Positions 5,373 through 14,117 of a stretch of DNA of 19,097 nt are shown here, one piece after another. The notes beneath the pieces are model-generated. The model was not told the origin of the DNA and made no database searches. It saw only the letters and a list, made by a program, of their open reading frames with translations. Origin of the DNA: Thermoflexales bacterium (lineage in GTDB: Bacteria; Chloroflexota; Anaerolineae; Fen-1058); contig JAFGFO010000070.1 in NCBI GenBank assembly GCA_016931085.1, positions 1 to 19,097 on the forward strand. Reading direction: 5' to 3'. The position numbers were made by a program, and so were the translations under genes. The stretch's first letter is position 1, and each line of letters begins with the position of its first letter.

Positions 5373-6968
5373 ATGAGCAAGGCAACCAAGAAATTCGCAA
5401 AGAACGCCCTCGTGCGGGCAGTGATCTACATTAGAGTAAGCAGTGAGCGCCAGGCGGAGGGGGTAAGCCCGCAAGCTCAAGAGGATGACGCCCGGCGGTA
5501 TTGTGAGGAGCGGGGGTATACCGTCGTCAAGGTGTACAGGGACACGGAAAAATACAAAGTGGGCAGCAAGATGGTAGAACCATCGGGGACACGCAGCGAC
5601 CGCCCCGGCTTGCGGCAAATGCTGGTGGATGGGGCGGCGGGGCTGTTTGACGTGGTCGTGGCGTGGAGGGAGGACAGGCTATACCGTGGTGTCAATCGCG
5701 CTATGCTCGACGTGAGCGACTTGGTGAAAAATGGCGCGGTGACAATTGAACTGGTAAAGGAGCATTACGACCCCTCGACGGCTGTGGTAAAAGCCTGGGC
5801 GGCCGGCGTGGAATTGCAAGCCAGGGTTGACAGAACCATCATGGGGCAAGCTGACCGGCTGGCGCGGGGGATGTATACGGGCGGTAAAACTGTGCCTTAT
5901 GGCCTAAAGGTGCAAGACGGTTACATGGTGCTAGATGAGGAGGAAGCCCCGTGGATTGAAAAAATATGGCGCTGGCGCGGGGAAAAAGCAGGCTATAGCG
6001 AAATTAGGCGGCGACTTGTGGAGGGGGGAGCAAGGCAACGCGGCAATGTAAAATACCCTTGGCAAACTGAGACCCTTCGTACAATACTGAGCCATTCCTA
6101 TTACCATACGGGGCTTTTCCCCGTCAAGTGGGGCGGCGAAGTGTACGAGCTTGCGGTACCCGTTATTGTGGACCCTGAAACGGCCCAAAGGGTTTATGAT
6201 TATGCGGCCCAATGGAAAGCTTACCCGGCCGGCAACCTACAAGCGCAAGCCCTGGGCGCTGGCTTGGTTTACTGTGGAGCTTGCAATACTCGCATGGGGG
6301 TGCATACTTGGCGGATTGTGCGGGGGGAAAAGGTATACACGTATTTCAAGTATAATTGTAGAAACCATGTGCGGCGAAACATTGTAGAGGGATGCGCGGG
6401 CGGGGTTGTCTTGCACAGAGTAGATGAGCAAATATGGGCAAAAACTTGGGAGCATATCAGCGACCCCGTAAAGTTTGAGGCGGATATACAAGCGGCGATT
6501 GCCGGCCGGAAAGCTCAAACGCCAGACGCAAGCGCGGAAGTGGAAAAGTTACAAAAGCGACTTGACGCCCTGCAGATGGGCAAGCAATGGGTGATAACAG
6601 AAAGGCGCGAAAAGAGAATTACCCAAGATGATTACGAAACCCAGATAGCAAGCTTGTATATTGAGGAAAGCGCGATTAAGCGCGATCTGGCAGCGGCAAG
6701 CCTGCTTATCGGCAACCAGGCTGACAAGCTCATGCAAGTGGCGCTGGTTTTTCGTCAAGAGCTGGCGGCGGGGTGGGAACTGCTAAACTGTGAACCGCAC
6801 AACGAGGAGGAGCGCAACTTGCAATTTGAGGGGCGGTACAAAGTGGTACAAGGAATTGTCAAGCGGGTGGACGTGGCGACTGACAAAACCGTAAACGTGA
6901 CCCTGGAGTATACCCCCTCAAATTTGTGTATCAGTGATACGCCGTCGTCACGGTCCCCGAATAGGTGA
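5373..6968 (+). CDS. Large serine recombinase (site-specific integrase, 531 aa)
   Basis: The N-terminal resolvase domain has YIRVSSERQ with the catalytic serine at about residue 23, and WREDRLYRG at about 98-106, the usual active-site arginine region. A recombinase domain (about 165-285) is followed by a zinc ribbon with Cys301, Cys304, Cys329 and Cys341. A coiled coil lies at about 387-445 and a short C-terminal domain follows. Length and domain order match large serine integrases, which insert circular DNA into one attB and excise it with a directionality factor. AAAGGA at 5358-5363 is well spaced for ATG 5373. The last nine codons (about 523-531, TPSSRSPNR) read into host surE sequence, so the protein's tail must differ when the element is circular. 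It is the last gene before the element's right end. Confidence 0.93.
   Translation: MSKATKKFAKNALVRAVIYIRVSSERQAEGVSPQAQEDDARRYCEERGYTVVKVYRDTEKYKVGSKMVEPSGTRSDRPGLRQMLVDGAAGLFDVVVAWREDRLYRGVNRAMLDVSDLVKNGAVTIELVKEHYDPSTAVVKAWAAGVELQARVDRTIMGQADRLARGMYTGGKTVPYGLKVQDGYMVLDEEEAPWIEKIWRWRGEKAGYSEIRRRLVEGGARQRGNVKYPWQTETLRTILSHSYYHTGLFPVKWGGEVYELAVPVIVDPETAQRVYDYAAQWKAYPAGNLQAQALGAGLVYCGACNTRMGVHTWRIVRGEKVYTYFKYNCRNHVRRNIVEGCAGGVVLHRVDEQIWAKTWEHISDPVKFEADIQAAIAGRKAQTPDASAEVEKLQKRLDALQMGKQWVITERREKRITQDDYETQIASLYIEESAIKRDLAAASLLIGNQADKLMQVALVFRQELAAGWELLNCEPHNEEERNLQFEGRYKVVQGIVKRVDVATDKTVNVTLEYTPSNLCISDTPSSRSPNR
6928..6966. other. Element-chromosome junction in surE (hybrid attachment site)
   Basis: To the right of about 6940 the minus strand codes for a good SurE segment, GHDVTYSGTVTTA. 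To the left, the family's expected next residues (AMEG in E. coli-like SurE) are replaced by YH and a stop. The crossover therefore lies within about 6939-6948. The last element bases form a perfect 13-bp palindrome, GTATCA-G-TGATAC, at 6928-6940. On the host side, GTCAC and GTGAC arms (plus-strand 6947-6951 and 6965-6969) give an imperfect dyad. Serine integrases use about 40-50 bp attB sites with a 2-bp core. The exact core cannot be set without the other junction. Confidence 0.7.
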
Positions 6969-7311
6969 CGTCGTGGCCCACGTTGGGATTGGGGTTGATG
7001 CCAGACGCCACCATGTCAAATGGCCCCGGCAGCGCGCCCAGCGCCACCAGCGCCACGCAGTCGGCCGGCGAGCCGGAGCAGGCGTAGGCCGGGCTGCCGT
7101 CGGCCAGCTTGACCGGGTCCATCCGCAGCGGCTTGTGCATAGTCTTGGCGTGCCCGATCGCGCTGCGATTGCTGTCTGGCGCGATCACCACCACCTCGCC
7201 CAGTTCCAGCATGGCATTTTTGAGGGCCAAAAGGCCCGGTGCGTACACGCCGTCGTCGTTGGTGACCAGGATTCTCGTCATGGGGTGAGTTGAATTCGTT
7301 TTTAATGCCAT
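6931..7311 (-). pseudogene. surE: 5' part of surE, cut by the integrated element
   Basis: SurE is a 5'/3'-nucleotidase (survival protein). The fragment shows the conserved N-terminal metal site TRILVTNDDGVYAPG, APDSNRSAIGHAKT, the substrate region SGSPADCVA and SGINPNPNVGHDVTYSGTV. After this it diverges and stops at 6931, so only about 125 of the usual 250 or so residues remain. The missing half, including dimer and tetramer contacts, should lie on the other side of the element. ATG 7311 is preferred because AGGAG stands upstream. ATG 7281, at the classical MTRILVTNDDG, has no ribosome site. The gene follows the histidine kinase by 69 nt on the same strand. The product is probably inactive while the element is integrated. 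Confidence 0.88.
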
Positions 7312-7380
7312 AGCTGATTGCTCCTGTGAAAGATGAGACGGCAAGAGTAAAAGCGACACGGACTCTGCCGTCCTACGGTA

Positions 7381-9489
7381 TCAGGTCTGAGGTCCACTCA
7401 CCGGCAGCAGGATCGTAAACGTCGTTCCCGCGCCCGCCTCGCTCGACACCGTGATCTGCCCGCCGTGCGCCTCGATGATCCCGTAGCTGATGGACAGTCC
7501 CAGGCCGGTTCCGGTTGCTTTGGTGGTCATAAAGGGTTCAAAGATGTGAGGCAATATTTCAGGCGGCATGCCAACACCCGTATCGCAGAACTCGAGGCGC
7601 ACCGCCGGCAGCTCGCAGCCATCCGCCGTTTGCATTTTGTCGCGGAGCGTGCGCACGCGCAGCACACCAGCCGGCCGTCCCTCGCCGGAGGCGGCAGACA
7701 TGGCATCAATCGCATTGAGCACCAGGTTCAAAAAGACTTGCTTGAGGTAATCGGGATTGGCCTGAATCGCAGGCAACTCAGCTGCCCAATCGCACTCGAC
7801 AGTGACATGGCTGTGCTGCAACTGCTTGCCGGCCAGCTCGAGCACATCGCGCAGAACAGCATAGACATCGGTAGGCCGCATCTCCTGGCGTCCCGGACGG
7901 TAAAAGTCGCGCAAGCGGCGCATGATACCTGTCAGGCGCTCGATTTCAGTGAGAGCCATGCCCAAGTAGGATGACAGCCTTTCGCGGCGCAGGCCATCTT
8001 CCAGTTCTTCCACGGCCAGCTCCAGCGCATTCTGCATCGCTTGCAAGGGATTGTTGACCTCGTGAATGATGGAGGCCACCAGCCGGCCCAGGGCCGTCAT
8101 TTTTTCAGCCTGGACGAGCTGCGCTTGTGATTCTTGCAGACGGCGGAGGGCCTCCCGCTGTGCCTGGTACAGGCGAGCGTTCTCGATAGCCATCGCCGCC
8201 GAGCTGGCCAGGGCTTCCAGCATTTTCAGATCGTGCTCGTCAAACGCGCCATTGATTTTGTTGACGACCTCCAACACGCCCAAAGCCGTATCCTGAAACA
8301 ATAGCGGCACAGCCAGCAGCGAGCGTGTGGTCATGCCAGTAAGTGTATCCACACCGCTAAAGAAACGCGGATCGCTCTGCGTGTCGGCGACCGAGACGGA
8401 TTGCTTTTCGCGCATGACCCACCCGGCGATGCCGGCCGTGACAGGCAGCCGTACACCGATCAGCTTTTCAGAAGAGGGGCTAATCGCGGCCGCAAAGACC
8501 AACTCGTCTCCACCCTGATCTAGAACCGCCGTGTGCAGCAGCACCGACGCCGCTTCCGCGTCCAGCAAGCTCTTGACCTGCTTCATCACCAATCCCAGCA
8601 GCCTGTCCAATTGAAGCGTCGAGGCCATGATCTGGCCAGCTTGATAGAGGGCCGCCAGCTCCCGGGCGCGGCGCTCCAGGTCTCGATTCAGTTTTTTGAC
8701 CTCTTCTTCCGCCCGTTTGCGCTCGGTGACGTCACGCGCAACGCCCTCGACAGCCACCAGCTCGCCGGCTGAATCATAAATCGGGACGTTGAGCTGTTCC
8801 ATCCAAATAATCGTTCCGTCTTTACGCACCCAACGCTGAGTATGAGGGGTCTTGGGCAGCCTATCCTTTCGAACCGTAGACCCTATCAGGGGGCGATCAT
8901 CTGGGTGGGCCATTCTCAGCATCAGATCGGGATCGGCGTAATAGTCTGCCGGGGTGTAGCCGGTGATGAGCGTAACCGCCGGGCTGACGTAGGCAAAGCG
9001 GCGGCGAGGGACGAGCTCGTAGCGATAGATGATGTCCTGGGCATTCTCGGCCAAGCGGCGGAAACGTTCTTCGCTTTCACGCAGGGCGTCATCTACTCGC
9101 TCCTTTTCGTCGCGCAGGCGCCTCTGCTGCAGCGCGTGTTCCACTGCCGGCCCCAAACGTCCCATCCGGTCTTTGAGCAAGTAATCCGTCGCGCCTTGCT
9201 TCATGCACTCGACGGCCACTTCTTCGCTGACAGTAGCGGTCACGACGATGAACGGGATATCCAGGTTATGATCTTGCAAGTGACGCAAAGCGCGCAGGGC
9301 ATCAAACTGCGGCAGCGTATAGTCGGCCAGGATGACGTCCAGGCCAGGCGTCAGGCAAGCGAGATAATCTGGCTCGGCGTCTACTCGCCGCCAATCGGGT
9401 TCGTAGCCAGCCCGGCGCAGCTCGTAGAGCACCATCTCGGCATCCGCCGCCCGGTCTTCGAGAATCAACACGCGCAAAGGTGTAGACAT
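7381..9489 (-). CDS. REC-PAS-GAF histidine kinase (702 aa)
   Basis: A soluble hybrid sensor kinase. The receiver domain spans residues 1-120 (Glu11-Asp12, phospho-acceptor Asp56 in ILADYTLP, Lys106). A PAS domain at about 140-260 ends in [21 protein letters not shown] domain at about 280-440 is followed by HisKA with His476 in IIHEVNNPLQ. The HATPase has the N box LVLNAIDAM, the G1 box CDTGVGMPPE and the G2 box GTGLGLSISYG. There are no membrane helices, so it probably senses a cytoplasmic signal or is driven by a partner kinase through its own receiver. ATG 9489 has a strong AAGGAGGAG site, and a longer upstream frame is not supported. It follows a broken response-regulator gene by 10 nt. 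Original order: sensor kinase, single-domain regulator, this kinase. Confidence 0.9.
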   Translation of the reverse strand: MSTPLRVLILEDRAADAEMVLYELRRAGYEPDWRRVDAEPDYLACLTPGLDVILADYTLPQFDALRALRHLQDHNLDIPFIVVTATVSEEVAVECMKQGATDYLLKDRMGRLGPAVEHALQQRRLRDEKERVDDALRESEERFRRLAENAQDIIYRYELVPRRRFAYVSPAVTLITGYTPADYYADPDLMLRMAHPDDRPLIGSTVRKDRLPKTPHTQRWVRKDGTIIWMEQLNVPIYDSAGELVAVEGVARDVTERKRAEEEVKKLNRDLERRARELAALYQAGQIMASTLQLDRLLGLVMKQVKSLLDAEAASVLLHTAVLDQGGDELVFAAAISPSSEKLIGVRLPVTAGIAGWVMREKQSVSVADTQSDPRFFSGVDTLTGMTTRSLLAVPLLFQDTALGVLEVVNKINGAFDEHDLKMLEALASSAAMAIENARLYQAQREALRRLQESQAQLVQAEKMTALGRLVASIIHEVNNPLQAMQNALELAVEELEDGLRRERLSSYLGMALTEIERLTGIMRRLRDFYRPGRQEMRPTDVYAVLRDVLELAGKQLQHSHVTVECDWAAELPAIQANPDYLKQVFLNLVLNAIDAMSAASGEGRPAGVLRVRTLRDKMQTADGCELPAVRLEFCDTGVGMPPEILPHIFEPFMTTKATGTGLGLSISYGIIEAHGGQITVSSEAGAGTTFTILLPVSGPQT

Positions 9490-9499
9490 AGGCTCCTCC

Positions 9500-9636
9500 T
9501 TAGGAAACGCCAGAGCCGGTCGGCGTCTGATTGAGCAGCAACCAATACAAGCCCAGTTGGCGGACTGCCTCAACAAATTGTTCGAAAGCTACCGGCTTGA
9601 CGATGTAGCTGTTGACGCCCAACTGGTAGCTCTCTA
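9500..9636 (-). pseudogene. Remnant of a single-domain response regulator (3' end only)
   Basis: The frame ending in TAA at 9500 codes for [20 protein letters not shown] and then a [10 protein letters not shown] stretch. This is the typical end of Rcp1-like receiver proteins, with the conserved Lys of KPV. Everything upstream, including the acidic pocket and phospho-acceptor Asp, is gone. The frame runs directly back into the 3' end of the preceding histidine kinase. The junction reads GATGTAGAG, where ACGATG belongs to the kinase and GATGTAGAGAGC fits the regulator codons for DVES. A deletion through a 3-4 nt shared GATG is the likely cause. No start codon or ribosome site is available, so it is unlikely to be translated. 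Confidence 0.8.
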
Positions 9637-12600
9637 CATCGTAAAATAGAACGTAGCACCTTGACCCACTTCCGCTTCGGCCCACACCCGCCCACCGTGG
9701 CGGGCAACGATGTGCCGCACGATGGCCAACCCGACACCCGTCCCTTCGTACTCTTCAGCCCGGTGCAGTCGCCGAAATACGCCAAACAACTTGCCGGCAT
9801 ACTGCATGTCAAAGCCAGCGCCGTTATCCTTGACATAGTAGACCTGTTCCCCATCCTTTTCCACGCAACCTACCTCGATCCGAGCCACCTCCCTCCTGCG
9901 TGTGAACTTGAACGCATTCGAAAGCAAGTTGAGCCAGACCTGGCGCAGCAGAGCCGGGTCAGCCTGGCAAGGCGGCAGATCGCCTATCACCAGCTCGACC
10001 TGCCGACCGGCCTGCTCGCCGATCAAGCTGTCGAGAACCTGGCGCACCAGCTCGGCTGTGGCAGCCGTCTGCTTGTTGAGCGGCTGGCGGCTCAGGCGCG
10101 AAAAAGCCAGCAGATCGTCAATCAAGCGCCCCATCTGCTGGGTGTTCTCTCGAATGACTTGCACGTAATGGGCCACATCCGGTGAGAGCTCCAGTGCATG
10201 CTCTTCCATCAAGATGCGCGAAAAGCCGTCCACCGCTCGCAGCGGCGCGCGCAGATCGTGTGAAACCGAGTACGAAAAGGCCTCGAGTTCTTTATTCGCC
10301 GCTTCCAACTGCGCCGTGCGCTCCACCACCCGCTGTTCCAGCTCTTCATTCAAGCGCCGGATCTCCTCTTCCGCCCGCTTACGCTCGGTGATGTCGCGCA
10401 CCACAACGAGTGCCCGATCCTGGCCGCCAACAGCCGCCTGTCTCATACTTATCTCAACCCAAAAGAGCCGGCCCCCCTTATCCCTCGCTCTCCACTCGAA
10501 GAGTTGTGGCCCTTCCTCAACGGCTTTCTTCATCCACGCCAGAGTGCCCGCCTGGGTGTGGGATGGCTCGCCCGAGCTCAAGTCTTCGATCTTGATTCTA
10601 AGGGCCTCTTCGTGCGTGTAGCCATACATCGTGCACATTTTGGCGTTGACGTCGAGGATATCACCAGTGTCCAGATCGTGGACGAAAATGGCGTCATTGA
10701 CCGAGTCAAAGATCGCCCTGAAGCGTGCCTCGCTTTCCCGCAGGACGACCGCCGTTTGTCTTTCTGCCTTGAGCTGATTGGCTTTGGCTTGATAAATCAC
10801 CCCAAAGATGCCCAAGACACCGGCAACACACAAGGTATAAAACCACCAGCTTTCCCACCAGGGCGGCGTGATCGTGATTTCGATGCTTTTCCCAGCTTCG
10901 TTCCAGACCCCATCATTATTGGAAGCCTTGACCCGGAATGTATACGTGCCGGCGTCCAGATTGGTGTAGGTGGCAAAACGCCGGTCGCTCCCCACATAGT
11001 TCCAATCCGCGTCAAACCCTTCAAGTTTATAGGCATACTGGTTTTTCTGAGGTGCGCGATAATTCAATGCGGCGAATTCAAAGGAGAAGACGGATTGCTG
11101 GTATGACAGTGTGATTTCGTCGGTCTCGTTGATGACCCGCTGCAGCGGCGAACCTTTTCCCCCAATCGGCACCGCCTGGTTGAAAATTTGGAAATCGGTC
11201 AACACCACCGGCGGAATGTAGGGGTTATCGCGCAGTTGATCGGGATAGAAAGCGTTCAGCCCATTTACCCCGCCAAAGTAGAGTTTGCCGTCGGCGTCTC
11301 GGTAGGCCCCACGCGGCATAAAATCATCACCTTGCAGACCGTCGCTCCGGTCATAATTCTCGAACGTTTCGCTGCCTGGATCAAAACAGGCGAGGCCGCC
11401 GCCCTGCATGCCTACCCACAGCTTCCCTTGCGCATCTCCAACGACGCTTGCGATCGCTTTGCTCGCCAGGCCTTCTTTTTCAGCATAGTGCGTAAAGATT
11501 CCTGTTCGAGGGTCAAACTTTTCCAATCCTCCGGGTGTGGCCAGCCACAGCACTCCCGCCGGGTCCAGGTAGCTATGTTCCACCTGATCATTGATCAAGC
11601 TCTCAGGGTTATCAGAATCGTGAAGATAGCGGGTGAACATACCCGTATTCGGGTCAAACTTGTTTAATCCTCCAAGAGTTCCTATCCACAACAGGCCCGA
11701 GGGGTCTTCCGAGAAGGTCAGAACGCGATCATCCGCCAGGCTGTAGGGATTGGCGGGATCGGATCGATAAGGGCGAAAACCGTCTGTAATCGGATCGAGT
11801 TGATCCAGACCCTTGCCATAGGTGCCGACCCACAAGCGCCCGCTTCGGTCGGCGTGCAGCCCGGTGATCCAATTCTCGCTCAGGCTGGCAGGATTGGCAG
11901 GGTCGTGGAGGTACCGCGTGAACTGTTCGCTCGCCCGGTCAAAGCGATTGAGGCCTTCCTTGGTGCCAACCCACAGAGAGCCTGTGGCGTCTTCAGCCAG
12001 AGCGAAAACCTGATCGGAGCTCAGGCTGTGGAGGTTCGCCGCGTCGTGGCGATAATGGCGAAAGTGACCTGTAACCGGATCCAGTGCATTCAGCCCACCG
12101 TTCACGGTGGTGACCCACAGCGTACCCAAGTGATCCCGGAGAATCGACCAAATTGAGCCTCCGTTCAAGCTGTTGGGATCGTTAGGATCGTGTTGGTACA
12201 GCTCAAACTTGGCCGCGGCCCGATCCAAGCGGTTGACCCCGTTGCTCACAGTCGCAATCCAGAGGGCGCCAGACCGATCGGCATAAATAGACGAGGCCCA
12301 ATTACCATGAAAACCATTTGGGTTGGTGGGATCGGAGGGGTAATGCGTAAACGTTTTCGTTTGGGGGTCGAATAGATCCAACCCAGCCCCCGTGGTACCG
12401 ACCCACACCGCCCCGGAGGCGTCCAAATATAGAGCACGTATATCATTATTGCCCAAACTGTGGGGATCGTCAGGATCATGGCGATAGTGGGTGAATTGCC
12501 CGGTCACCGGGTCAAAGTAGTCTAGCCCGTTCACCGTGCCAACCCATAGGCGGCCAGTAGCTTCGACAGCCATGATCTCGACTTGATCATAACCCAGGCT

Positions 12601-13323
12601 GTTGGGATTACCCTCGTCATGCTGGTAGCGTGTGAATTGCCCACTGGCTGGATCGAACTTGTTCATTCCGCCCCCCAATGTGCCCACCCAGAGCTGGCCG
12701 GCTGCATCTTCGACAATCGTGTTCACAACATCATAGCTCAAACTGTGGCTATCATTGGGGTCGTGCTGGTAGCGAATGAATTGCCCGCCGGCCCGGTCAA
12801 ATCGATTCAAGCCGTCATTGGTTCCGAGCCAGAGTCGCCCGTTTTTGTCTTCGTAGATGACGTTGACCTTGTTATGGCTCAAGCTGTGGGAATCATCGGG
12901 GTCGTGCAAGTAGCGGGTAAACTGCTCGCTGATTCGATCAAAGACATTCAACCCGCCATTCCAAGTGCCCACCCACAGCACACCTTCACGGTCTTCATAG
13001 AGCGTACCCATAGTTTCTGTACTTATACTGCGAGGGTCGTCTGGATCGTTACGAAAGGTCTTGAAGGTATAGCCATCGTAGCGAGAAAGCCCATTGCTGG
13101 TGGCAAACCACATAAAGCCTTGTTGATCCTGCACAGTACTCCGCACAGTGAGCGACGGCAATCCATTTTCCGGCGTGAGATGCTCGAATCTAAAGTTCTC
13201 CCCCCTGGCAGGCACCGGCGGTGTATCGTCGCCCTGGGCATAAAGAGGGACGGGGGTGAGAGTGAAGCAAAAAATCGCTCCCGTGAGCATTGCGCGTAAA
13301 AGAGAATGATCTCCCAGTTTCAT
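9634..13323 (-). CDS. Two-propeller membrane sensor histidine kinase (1229 aa)
   Basis: A signal peptide (about residues 1-30) is followed by 14 propeller repeats (about 45-700), each with an LWVGTxxGLNxFD-type core and an FTRYxHDPxDPxSL linker. A Y_Y_Y-type beta-sandwich (about 740-830, [14 protein letters not shown]) and a membrane helix (about 828-848, after WWESWW) come next. A PAS domain (about 870-990) precedes HisKA with its histidine near 1022 in [14 protein letters not shown]. The HATPase has [17 protein letters not shown] and [11 protein letters not shown]. This is the periplasmic two-component sensor architecture known from polysaccharide-responsive systems, without the fused AraC part of Bacteroides proteins. 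ATG 13323 is chosen for GGGAGGTG upstream; a GTG nine bases earlier is possible. The C terminus ends abruptly at FYFTM by the deletion described for the adjacent remnant, but all kinase motifs remain. Confidence 0.92.
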   Translation of the reverse strand: MKLGDHSLLRAMLTGAIFCFTLTPVPLYAQGDDTPPVPARGENFRFEHLTPENGLPSLTVRSTVQDQQGFMWFATSNGLSRYDGYTFKTFRNDPDDPRSISTETMGTLYEDREGVLWVGTWNGGLNVFDRISEQFTRYLHDPDDSHSLSHNKVNVIYEDKNGRLWLGTNDGLNRFDRAGGQFIRYQHDPNDSHSLSYDVVNTIVEDAAGQLWVGTLGGGMNKFDPASGQFTRYQHDEGNPNSLGYDQVEIMAVEATGRLWVGTVNGLDYFDPVTGQFTHYRHDPDDPHSLGNNDIRALYLDASGAVWVGTTGAGLDLFDPQTKTFTHYPSDPTNPNGFHGNWASSIYADRSGALWIATVSNGVNRLDRAAAKFELYQHDPNDPNSLNGGSIWSILRDHLGTLWVTTVNGGLNALDPVTGHFRHYRHDAANLHSLSSDQVFALAEDATGSLWVGTKEGLNRFDRASEQFTRYLHDPANPASLSENWITGLHADRSGRLWVGTYGKGLDQLDPITDGFRPYRSDPANPYSLADDRVLTFSEDPSGLLWIGTLGGLNKFDPNTGMFTRYLHDSDNPESLINDQVEHSYLDPAGVLWLATPGGLEKFDPRTGIFTHYAEKEGLASKAIASVVGDAQGKLWVGMQGGGLACFDPGSETFENYDRSDGLQGDDFMPRGAYRDADGKLYFGGVNGLNAFYPDQLRDNPYIPPVVLTDFQIFNQAVPIGGKGSPLQRVINETDEITLSYQQSVFSFEFAALNYRAPQKNQYAYKLEGFDADWNYVGSDRRFATYTNLDAGTYTFRVKASNNDGVWNEAGKSIEITITPPWWESWWFYTLCVAGVLGIFGVIYQAKANQLKAERQTAVVLRESEARFRAIFDSVNDAIFVHDLDTGDILDVNAKMCTMYGYTHEEALRIKIEDLSSGEPSHTQAGTLAWMKKAVEEGPQLFEWRARDKGGRLFWVEISMRQAAVGGQDRALVVVRDITERKRAEEEIRRLNEELEQRVVERTAQLEAANKELEAFSYSVSHDLRAPLRAVDGFSRILMEEHALELSPDVAHYVQVIRENTQQMGRLIDDLLAFSRLSRQPLNKQTAATAELVRQVLDSLIGEQAGRQVELVIGDLPPCQADPALLRQVWLNLLSNAFKFTRRREVARIEVGCVEKDGEQVYYVKDNGAGFDMQYAGKLFGVFRRLHRAEEYEGTGVGLAIVRHIVARHGGRVWAEAEVGQGATFYFTM

Positions 13324-13372
13324 CTTGTGCACCTCCCGACGTTCACCATCCCTTGGAACACGAGAGCAAACA

Positions 13373-14083
13373 TTAGACCAACGCCTTGATTCCCACGTGG
13401 AGGGCCAGCGTGCCCAGCATCAGGCGGCGATAGCGCACCTGGGCCAACCCAACCGCTCGCATACGTTCGACCAATTCCTCGGCGGTCAAGAAAACAGCCA
13501 AAGAAGCCGGCAAGTAGTGGTATGCCTCAGGGTCTCCACCGACCAGGCTGCCGAGGATGGGCACCAGGCGGTAAAAGTAAATGCGGAACAGCTCTCGAAA
13601 GACCGGCAGCGGCGTGTGCGAGATTTCCAGGCAGACCACGCGCCCGCCCGGCCGCACCACGCGGCGCTGCTCGGTCAGGGCAGCCAGAACGTCGCTCACG
13701 TTACGCAGCATAAAACCCGAGATCACCGCGTCGAAGGCATTGTCGGGGAAAGGCAGGCGCAGTGCATCGGCCCCCGCCCAACGCACCTGTGCCGCGCCGG
13801 GCTTGGCCCGTCCCAACTGCATCATTTCTGGCGTAAAGTCAGCCCCCACCACGCACGAGCTTGGCTCCTGGTGCAGCGCCTCCAGCGCGACGTCGCCCGT
13901 GCCGGTCGCGACATCCAGCAGCCGGCCGCCCGGCGGCAAAGCCGCCTCGCGCACGGCCAAACGCCGCCAGGCGCGGTCGCGCCCGCCGCTCAGCAAGACA
14001 TTCATGAAATCATAGCGCGGCGCGATACGCCCAAACATCGTGCGGACATACGCCGCGCGCGCTTCACCGCTCAGATAAGCCAT
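13373..14083 (-). CDS. ubiE: Demethylmenaquinone/ubiquinone methyltransferase, UbiE/MenG type (236 aa)
   Basis: The SAM-binding motif I LLDVATGTGDVAL lies at about residues 55-67. GADFTPEMMQLGRAKPG, the UbiE signature-like GFMLRNVSD and VVRPGGRVVCLEIS follow in family order. The N-terminal VRTMFGRIAPRYDFMN is also typical. The length matches the usual 230-250 aa. It methylates the quinone ring in the last step of menaquinone synthesis; in an organism without ubiquinone, menG would be the better name. It starts 34 nt after the PAS gene on the same strand, so it probably shares a transcript with degV and the PAS gene. A TACGCT sequence seven nt before the ATG could be a -10 box for a leaderless start, but no -35 is seen. 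Confidence 0.9.
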   Translation of the reverse strand: MAYLSGEARAAYVRTMFGRIAPRYDFMNVLLSGGRDRAWRRLAVREAALPPGGRLLDVATGTGDVALEALHQEPSSCVVGADFTPEMMQLGRAKPGAAQVRWAGADALRLPFPDNAFDAVISGFMLRNVSDVLAALTEQRRVVRPGGRVVCLEISHTPLPVFRELFRIYFYRLVPILGSLVGGDPEAYHYLPASLAVFLTAEELVERMRAVGLAQVRYRRLMLGTLALHVGIKALV

Positions 14084-14117
14084 GGCCTACAGCGTAGCAC
14101 CGCACCCGATCCAGGCT

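Larger units (their letters stand above)
1..6940 (+). mobile_element. Integrated element with serine integrase and FtsK-like translocase (left end outside window)
   Basis: All genes from 282 to 6968 lie on one strand. Most are chained by 1-14 nt overlaps, and the last is a large serine recombinase whose 3' end sits on the junction with a broken surE. The cargo is an FtsK/SpoIIIE-type ATPase, three membrane proteins, a zinc-ribbon protein and a metallopeptidase-like protein. There are no capsid, tail or terminase genes, no relaxase and no type IV secretion genes in the visible part. By analogy with actinomycete integrative conjugative elements, which move double-stranded DNA with one FtsK-like protein, this may be a conjugative or mobilizable element; that function is inference. 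The right boundary is set by where the SurE reading frame stops matching the family, near 6940. The left boundary is not seen, because no surE 3' half occurs at positions 1-110. Confidence 0.75.

Noticed and set aside
4520..5389. Long open frame on the minus strand opposite the translocase gene
   Set aside because: It is a shadow of the high-GC translocase gene. The translation is rich in Pro/Arg/Gln with no recognisable motif, while the plus strand has clear FtsK motifs.
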